Assembly (NCBI GenBank): GCA_904419545.1
Contig: CAJFRY010000014.1
Span: 1-40,786, forward strand
From: Candidatus Woodwardiibium gallinarum
Lineage (GTDB): Bacteria; Bacillota; Clostridia; Oscillospirales; CAG-382
DNA length: 40,786 nt
Direction: 5' to 3'
Part shown: positions 40,212 through 40,786 of the stretch, piece after piece
Position numbering within the stretch: the first letter of the stretch is position 1
How the letters are laid out: every line of letters starts with the position of its first letter
Made by a program: the position numbers and the translations under genes
The notes under the pieces: generated by a model
Database searches by the model: none
Seen by the model: the letters and a program-made list of their open reading frames with translations, nothing else
Told to the model about the DNA's origin: nothing

Positions 40212-40786
40212 ATGTTTCAAAATGGTTGGCTGATGCCAGGTTTCGAATATTTGGTTTTAACCTTTTTGGTATCTATTTTGACCGGATTCATGTGTTATAT
40301 TTCCTTGCGCAAAAACGGTCGTATGACAAAAAAGTATTATGTGATTTGTTCGATTACCACTTTACCGCTTTTGGCTTTTTGGGCTATTATGGAAACGGCT
40401 TCTTTCGCATGTTTTCAGGACCGCCTGATCGTTTACGTCGCAGTCGGGGGTATTGGATTGTTGTTTCTGCTATCTGATTTGTGGTTTCGAAACAATATGT
40501 TTTATACGTTTTTGTTTTCGTTTATGGCGGCTTTCATACAATTTTCCGTCAGTATGGCATTTGAGGTTTTGAGAGAGTCGTTTGCATGGGAGTTGAAAAT
40601 GTTGACAGGAACTTTAGCAGGCTTTTATATGTCGCTTTTCTTCAGCGTCCTGTTTCTCCTCCTGACCTATCTGCCGCGAAGAGAAAAGAAACGGCGGGAT
40701 AAAGCGGCGGTCATCGTCCCGCTGGCATCCGTTTTGTTGATTGGCTGCGGCGTGGTTCTCAACTTTTCAGAGCTTCTCTCCGGAAC
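40212..40786 (+). CDS. Multi-pass membrane protein, cut by the window edge
   Basis: An open frame runs from ATG 40212 to the last base without a stop, giving at least 191 residues (MFQNGWLMPGFEYLVLTFLV onward). It has about five or six hydrophobic helices, short basic loops (RKNGRMTKKYY, PRREKKRRDKAA) and no motif I recognise. The frame is open upstream to 40158 with no better start, and the ribosome site is weak (GGCGG). It follows the promoter at 40083-40111. The composition is more A/T rich than the ribosomal genes nearby. It could be a sensor or signalling membrane protein whose C-terminal part lies outside the window. Confidence 0.66.
   Translation, partial: MFQNGWLMPGFEYLVLTFLVSILTGFMCYISLRKNGRMTKKYYVICSITTLPLLAFWAIMETASFACFQDRLIVYVAVGGIGLLFLLSDLWFRNNMFYTFLFSFMAAFIQFSVSMAFEVLRESFAWELKMLTGTLAGFYMSLFFSVLFLLLTYLPRREKKRRDKAAVIVPLASVLLIGCGVVLNFSELLSG

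Noticed and set aside
40000..40220. N-terminal extension of IF-3 to 40220
   Set aside because: It would run through the promoter and leader; homology begins at the ATT codon at 39800.
1..40786. CRISPR array or tRNA genes
   Set aside because: No regularly spaced identical repeats and no GGTTCRA-type T-arm in any gap.

Overview
The window looks like chromosomal DNA from a GC-rich member of the Clostridia (Bacillota), probably an uncultured gut-type lineage near the Oscillospirales or Christensenellales. The evidence is the gene orders rplM-rpsI and infC-rpmI-rplT, strong GGAGG ribosome sites, many near-consensus TTGACA-17-TATAAT promoters, an archaeal-type phosphoglycerate mutase, a NifU-type IscU paired with IscS, a DUF4127 protein and a dockerin-like calcium loop. 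The rank is inferred; no 16S gene is present. No tRNA, rRNA, CRISPR array, transposase or integrase was seen.

Layout. 1-1010: rplM-rpsI on the minus strand with promoter and terminator. 1110-4850: TtcA-like thiolase and PHP hydrolase, a convergent PfkB kinase overlapping the PHP gene by 44 bp, and a Gfo/Idh/MocA dehydrogenase. 4960-8150: on the minus strand, a metallophosphoesterase and an unusual membrane protein joining a nucleotidyltransferase-like domain, one membrane helix and about 11 MORN repeats. 8220-9280: an AT-rich island carrying one P-loop kinase. 9284-14756: phosphoglycerate mutase, beta-lactamase-like lipoprotein, Tex and a polysaccharide deacetylase. 15181-17001: a GH127-type glycosidase. 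17381-19706: methyltransferase, acetyltransferase and PAP2-type membrane protein, all minus. 19810-23221: MATE exporter and a DUF4127 protein with a dockerin-like segment.

23575-28109 is the most unusual block: an ECF-like sigma factor, a membrane anti-sigma-like protein, a secreted protein consisting only of a subtilase propeptide, a full subtilase whose catalytic Asp is replaced by Glu, and a small lipoprotein, all co-oriented and tightly spaced. It reads as a sigma-controlled extracellular protease module with a duplicated propeptide. It is followed by a separately promoted secreted protein and two 55-residue membrane proteins.

30764-35239 (minus): an ABC-class ATPase behind a structured leader containing a 16-codon leader ORF and an intrinsic terminator, then an operon of MNT nucleotidyltransferase, HEPN protein, IscS and IscU. 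35671-37718: an oligopeptide-binding lipoprotein whose promoter has two 11-bp direct repeats 32 bp apart upstream. 38307-39989: rpsU, rplT, rpmI and infC with promoters and an infC leader. The right end holds the start of a plus-strand membrane protein cut by the window.

Three intergenic gaps (near 15.0, 28.7 and 35.5 kb) carry diverged copies of one structured repeat of about 150-220 bp.
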